A DNA stretch of 64,000 nt from Verrucomicrobiales bacterium (lineage in GTDB: Bacteria > Verrucomicrobiota > Verrucomicrobiia > Verrucomicrobiales > DEV007): the NCBI GenBank assembly GCA_029213005.1, contig JARGPI010000027.1, forward strand, positions 1 to 64,000, in the 5' to 3' direction. Below are positions 60,876 to 64,000 of the stretch, piece by piece (position 1 is the stretch's first letter; each line of letters begins with the position of its first letter). The position numbers and the translations under genes are program-made. The notes beneath the pieces were generated by a model. The model made no database searches. It was given only the letters and a program-made list of their open reading frames with translations, and was not told the origin of the DNA.

Positions 60876-61283
60876 TCAGGTATCGAGTCGAAAAATTCGC
60901 TGGGCGAGAAACATACCGATCAACATCATGGGGACAAACCAGATCACTTCGTATCTCAGCGTCGCGAGATTGGCGATTGCCGGTCCGGGGCAGAAGCCTC
61001 CCAGTCCCCAGCCGATGCCGAATATAGCGGAACCGATCGCCATTCTCTTCGACACTGGATCGGCTGTGGTATCGGGAAGTTGCAGGGATGGCCGGGTTCG
61101 ACGGATCACCAGTAAACCCAGACCGTAAACGGCGAGTGCTCCGCCCATCACGAAGGCGAGGGCCGGATCCCAGTTTCCAAAGATGTCGAGAAAGCCGATG
61201 ACTTTACCGGGATTGGTCATGCCGGAAATAGCGAGCCCGGATCCGAATAATATACCGCCGATAATGATAGCTACCTTTTTCAT
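60876..61283 (-). CDS. YeeE/YedE-type sulfur transporter subunit
   Basis: A 135-residue membrane protein with four predicted helices and the FCPGPAI motif near residue 96, characteristic of the C-terminal half of YeeE/YedE thiosulfate transporters. Its ATG overlaps the stop of the preceding gene by one base (TAATG), so the two are translationally coupled halves. Sulfur uptake or export of thiosulfate-type ligands is the family role. Confidence 0.85.
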   Translation of the reverse strand: MKKVAIIIGGILFGSGLAISGMTNPGKVIGFLDIFGNWDPALAFVMGGALAVYGLGLLVIRRTRPSLQLPDTTADPVSKRMAIGSAIFGIGWGLGGFCPGPAIANLATLRYEVIWFVPMMLIGMFLAQRIFRLDT

Positions 61284-61726
61284 TAGAGCGCTCCTCCTGT
61301 TCTCACTAAATTCCAGAGCAGCACGGTGAGAGCTCCGGCGATCATAAAGATCACGGTATAGATAAAAGCATCGCGCGCACCGGCGCCCATTCCGCAGACT
61401 CCATGTCCGGAGGTGCAGCCGCCACCCATCCGGGTGCCGAATCCTACGAGCAATCCGGCGATTGCGATGGCGGTTACATTGCGACCGCCGGGTAGTTCAA
61501 AAGCATCGGCAAACCGGGGTGAGAAATAAAAGGTAACGCCTGCTCCGAGGATCATTCCGATGATAAAAATGACTCGCCAATTCACATCGCCAACTTTGGG
61601 GCGGATGATTTTTGCGACGATTCCGGAGATGCCGGGGATTTTTCCGGACGCGCACATCGCCAACAGGCTGCCAGCCCCGATGAGGACGCCGCCGGTAAGG
61701 GGCACGATAATTTCATTAATAGCCAT
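61283..61726 (-). CDS. YeeE/YedE-type sulfur transporter subunit
   Basis: A 147-residue membrane protein from the ATG at 61726; a GTG 21 bp upstream is possible. It has four predicted helices and the Cys-containing motif GGGCTSGHGVCGMG near residues 94-107, which in YeeE forms part of the sulfur-conducting path. It pairs with the downstream half (TAATG overlap). It is divergent from the CxxCH toroid protein, with about 60 bp between the starts. Confidence 0.87.
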   Translation of the reverse strand: MAINEIIVPLTGGVLIGAGSLLAMCASGKIPGISGIVAKIIRPKVGDVNWRVIFIIGMILGAGVTFYFSPRFADAFELPGGRNVTAIAIAGLLVGFGTRMGGGCTSGHGVCGMGAGARDAFIYTVIFMIAGALTVLLWNLVRTGGAL

Positions 61727-61786
61727 ACTTGCGTCGCAATGTTTCACGTCCTTTGCCGGATCGCAATCGAGGGTTATGCTGTGATA

Positions 61787-62704
61787 ATGAGAATTCCGTG
61801 GTCAGGGTGGTTTCTGCTTTTTGGGTGCGGATTTCTCATGGCTGAGGATACGGTTCAGCCGGCGGTGGAAAGGGCACTGCCGTGGCTGGAGCGGGAGAGC
61901 CAATGGTGGATCGAGGATAAAGACTGTGTTTCCTGCCATCATACCACGTTTTCGGTGTGGGCCCGTGACCTGGCGTTTGAGAGGGGGTATGATCTGGACG
62001 CTGAGCAGCTAAAGATCGATCGGGAGTGGGTCGTTTCGCAGTTTTTGGCACCGAGGGTTCCCGATGCGGAGAACCCCGAAGACGTGGTGAAGCCGGGGGA
62101 GCTGAACGGGGATCGCAACATGGAAGGAATCGCTCAGTTTTTGATCTCGCCGTCCTCGATTCATCTGGATCCGGACCGGCGGAGCAAACTCATCGAGGTG
62201 ATCAAACGAAATCGCAATCGAGACGGCTCCTGGAAGCCGGGAGGTCAGTTGCCGCTCCAGAAACGCCCCGCCGAAGAGACGGCGGAAATCAGTCGTTTCT
62301 GGGGGCAATTGGCGATTGATGAAACAAGTCCGTTTCCCTCTTTGGATCACCCGCGATCCAGTGAGTGGTATGCTTTAGCCGCTATGTTTTCAAAAAAGCC
62401 GGATCGTATAGCAGCTCTTCTGAAACGGCAAAATCCGGACGGAGGTTGGAGCTGGCTCGACGGGGAAGCCAGCAGTCCGACGGGGACAGGGCAGGCGCTG
62501 CTTGCGTTGGGGCGTCTTGATATGGTAGAAAAATATCCAGAGGTTGTGAATCAGGGCCGGACGTGGCTTCTGGAGCATCAAAGCGAGGATGGTAGTTGGA
62601 AAACTTTCAGTACCAAACGTAGAGATCGCTCAGGTCGGATTTCCAATTTCTGGGGCACGGCATGGGCGGTAATAGGGCTCCTGGAATCCTCACATGTGCA
62701 ATAA
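61787..62704 (+). CDS. CxxCH protein with squalene cyclase-like toroid repeats
   Basis: A 305-residue exported protein from the ATG at 61787. The signal peptide is about 1-20. A haem-binding type motif C47-V-S-C50-H51 is followed by an alpha/alpha-toroid region (about 60-300) with prenyltransferase/squalene cyclase-like repeats: NRNRDGSWKPGG, QNPDGGWSWLDGE and HQSEDGSWKTFS, the QxxDGSW type. It lacks the DxDD cyclase motif, so it is probably not a terpene cyclase. Similar proteins with a Planctomycete-type cytochrome motif occur in PVC bacteria. Its function is unknown. It is divergent from the sulfur transporter pair. Confidence 0.75.
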   Translation: MRIPWSGWFLLFGCGFLMAEDTVQPAVERALPWLERESQWWIEDKDCVSCHHTTFSVWARDLAFERGYDLDAEQLKIDREWVVSQFLAPRVPDAENPEDVVKPGELNGDRNMEGIAQFLISPSSIHLDPDRRSKLIEVIKRNRNRDGSWKPGGQLPLQKRPAEETAEISRFWGQLAIDETSPFPSLDHPRSSEWYALAAMFSKKPDRIAALLKRQNPDGGWSWLDGEASSPTGTGQALLALGRLDMVEKYPEVVNQGRTWLLEHQSEDGSWKTFSTKRRDRSGRISNFWGTAWAVIGLLESSHVQ

Positions 62705-62747
62705 AAAACAAGTTGTGACTATTTGATTGGTAACCTACTTTCGGTAA

Positions 62748-63443
62748 ATGTCTTACACCTACAAATATCCGCGACCGGCTCTGACGGTGGATACCGTGGT
62801 TTTCGGGCTGGATGTAGACAATAACAAGTGGCTGGTTCTATTGGTAGAGCGGGGCGGAGAGCCTTTTAAAGGGAAGTGGGCAATTCCGGGCGGTTTTGTC
62901 AATGTCGGCGAATCGGTGGACGACGCAGCCCTTCGCGAACTGGAGGAGGAATGCGGGGTCAAAAAGGTATTTATCGAACAGCTCTACACTTTCGGTGCGC
63001 CGGACCGCGATCCGAGGGAACATGTCGTTTCGGTGGCCTATCTGGTGCTGGTCAATATTAAGGATCAGCAGATTATTGCGGGGAGCGATGCGAGCCGGGC
63101 CGAGTGGTTTCCGGTGAAAAGTCTGCCGAAGCTGGCATTCGACCATCAGAAGATCCTCGCGATGGCGAAAAAGAGATTACAGGGCAAGATTCGTTACGAT
63201 CCTCTCGGCTTTGAACTTCTACCGAAGAAATTCACCCTCACACAGCTACAAAATTTATACGAGACGATTCTGGATACTCCTCTCGATAAACGTAATTTTC
63301 GGAAAAAGGTGCAGGCTCAGGGGATTCTCAGGGACCTCGGGGAGATTCAGAAGAATGTGACTCACCGCGCCGCTAAACTCTATAGTTTCGACAAGCGAGC
63401 TTACCGTAAGGTTGTCAAAAGCGGCGGCCATTTCAGTTTCTGA
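62748..63443 (+). CDS. NUDIX hydrolase with NrtR-like C-terminal domain
   Basis: A 231-residue protein. The NUDIX box is intact (G-x5-E-x7-REUxEExGU: GGFVNVGESVDDAALRELEE, then CGV) at about residues 49-72. The C-terminal part (about 150-231, with FTLTQLQNLYETILDTPLDK and RNFRKKV) resembles the winged-helix of NrtR-type regulators of NAD metabolism. It may sense or hydrolyse ADP-ribose-type ligands and regulate nearby genes. Its stop overlaps the next start (TGATG), coupling it to a macrodomain protein. Confidence 0.88.
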   Translation: MSYTYKYPRPALTVDTVVFGLDVDNNKWLVLLVERGGEPFKGKWAIPGGFVNVGESVDDAALRELEEECGVKKVFIEQLYTFGAPDRDPREHVVSVAYLVLVNIKDQQIIAGSDASRAEWFPVKSLPKLAFDHQKILAMAKKRLQGKIRYDPLGFELLPKKFTLTQLQNLYETILDTPLDKRNFRKKVQAQGILRDLGEIQKNVTHRAAKLYSFDKRAYRKVVKSGGHFSF

Positions 63444-63937
63444 TGAAACCGCTCAGGGCAGATATCACGACCTTGAAGGTCGATGCGATTGTGAATGCCG
63501 CGAACTCCTCTCTGTTGGGCGGTGGCGGCGTTGACGGTGCGATCCACCGGGCGGCGGGCCGGGAGTTGGTCGAGGAATGCCGACTTCTCGGTGGTTGTAA
63601 CACGGGGCAGGCGAAACTGACCGGGGCGTATCGTCTGCCGTGCTCCTTCATCATTCACACGGTGGGGCCGGTCTGGAACGGTGGCGGAGCGGGGGAACCG
63701 GAGCTGCTGGCTTCCTGTTATCGTGAGTCGCTGGCGATCGCCCACGGACACGAAGCGATCAATTCAATCGCATTTCCCTGTATCTCAACGGGGATTTTCG
63801 GCTATCCTGCCGATCAGGCTGCGGCGATTGCGATTGAATGCTGTCGGGACAGTGATTTGGATATCACGTTCTGTTGTTTTTCGGAAGAGGATTTGACCTT
63901 GTATCGACAATTGCTGGATTCTGAAATGCTTCCCTGA
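63443..63937 (+). CDS. Macrodomain protein, ADP-ribose related
   Basis: A 164-residue macrodomain of the MacroD/YmdB type. Key motifs are DAIVNAANSSLLGGGGVDGAIH (near 14-35), the phosphate-binding loop CISTGIFGYP and the conserved Asp/Asn ligand region. Family members remove ADP-ribose from proteins or deacetylate O-acetyl-ADP-ribose. Translational coupling to a NUDIX/NrtR-like protein points to a small ADP-ribose/NAD-related unit. Confidence 0.92.
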   Translation: MKPLRADITTLKVDAIVNAANSSLLGGGGVDGAIHRAAGRELVEECRLLGGCNTGQAKLTGAYRLPCSFIIHTVGPVWNGGGAGEPELLASCYRESLAIAHGHEAINSIAFPCISTGIFGYPADQAAAIAIECCRDSDLDITFCCFSEEDLTLYRQLLDSEMLP

Positions 63938-63956
63938 AGCTAACGTCTATTTGATT

Positions 63957-64000
63957 ATGAAAAATAAGGTCCCTCTGTTTACTGCGATGTCACTGGTCGC
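63957..64000 (+). CDS. Partial CDS at window end, N-terminus only
   Basis: An ATG at 63957, 20 bp after the macrodomain gene, opens a frame beginning MKNKVPLFTAMSLV that runs off the window. Two lysines then hydrophobic residues suggest a signal peptide. Too little is present to identify it. Confidence 0.4.
   Translation, partial: MKNKVPLFTAMSLV

Noticed and set aside
60819..61115. 98-aa frame starting in repeat copy 4
   Set aside because: Its N-terminus is dictated by the repeat element and the rest is antisense to the YeeE/YedE gene.

Overview
This 64 kb window reads as a chromosomal segment of a bacterium of the PVC superphylum, most likely a Verrucomicrobiota member. The reasons are three paired loci of Planctomycete-type cytochrome c / DUF1549 / DUF1553 proteins with Tat-exported DUF1501 proteins, plus a fourth, lone DUF1501 gene; a DUF4838 secreted protein; a chlamydia-like class Ic ribonucleotide reductase; and prepilin-type proteins with very large C-terminal extensions. 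Genes are densely packed. Several operons end in clear rho-independent hairpins. No tRNA, rRNA, CRISPR array, transposase or phage gene is visible, so this looks like core chromosome with lineage-specific accessory genes.

Layout. 1-300: a hexanucleotide tandem repeat and REP-like hairpins. 0.3-3.3 kb: an SDR oxidoreductase divergent from an Fe-S assembly operon (DUF1858-rhodanese protein, IscU/NifU-like scaffold, SufT) and a 5'-nucleotidase-like protein. 3.3-8.5 kb: a small CxxC membrane protein and a His-rich outer-membrane protein, a beta-lactamase-fold hydrolase, RmuC and Mn/Fe superoxide dismutase. 8.5-13.4 kb: nrdB-nrdA, with two NrdR-box-like sites 32 bp apart upstream; the R2 subunit has Leu where the radical Tyr normally sits. 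13.5-21.2 kb: a DUF4838 protein, then a reverse-strand group of a DUF2868 membrane protein, a DUF3482 GTPase and a membrane-anchored protein with a GH75 (chitosanase)-like core. 21.3-34.8 kb: a GGQ release-factor-like protein, a lone DUF1501, a PDZ protein, an MCE protein, an RND/MMPL permease, a TPR/SH3 protein, a KH-R3H RNA-binding protein, a 941-aa coiled-coil protein and a GntP permease with an inserted beta domain.

34.8-40.4 kb: an apparent three-gene operon of two giant prepilin-VWA fusions and a lipoprotein. 40.4-42.9 kb: rplQ and rpoA, a large nested inverted repeat, a small secreted protein and a candidate structured ncRNA. 42.9-60.2 kb: a cNMP-binding protein, an SRAP protein, three DUF1501/PSD1 pairs, and an OB-fold sensor kinase with its NarL-type regulator lying between divergently oriented pairs. 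60.2-64 kb: a GNAT protein, a YeeE/YedE pair, a CxxCH toroid protein, and a NUDIX-NrtR plus macrodomain pair.

The strongest non-gene signal is a 35-bp element: two TGTACCCTGTACA units 22 bp apart. It occurs at four intergenic or gene-start positions (about 23.2, 32.9, 51.4 and 60.8 kb) and is either a dispersed repeat family or an operator. The most unusual protein-level features are the prepilin-VWA fusions, the GH75-like protein beside the GTPase/DUF2868 pair, the Leu-type class Ic R2, and the sensor kinase with repeated OB folds.
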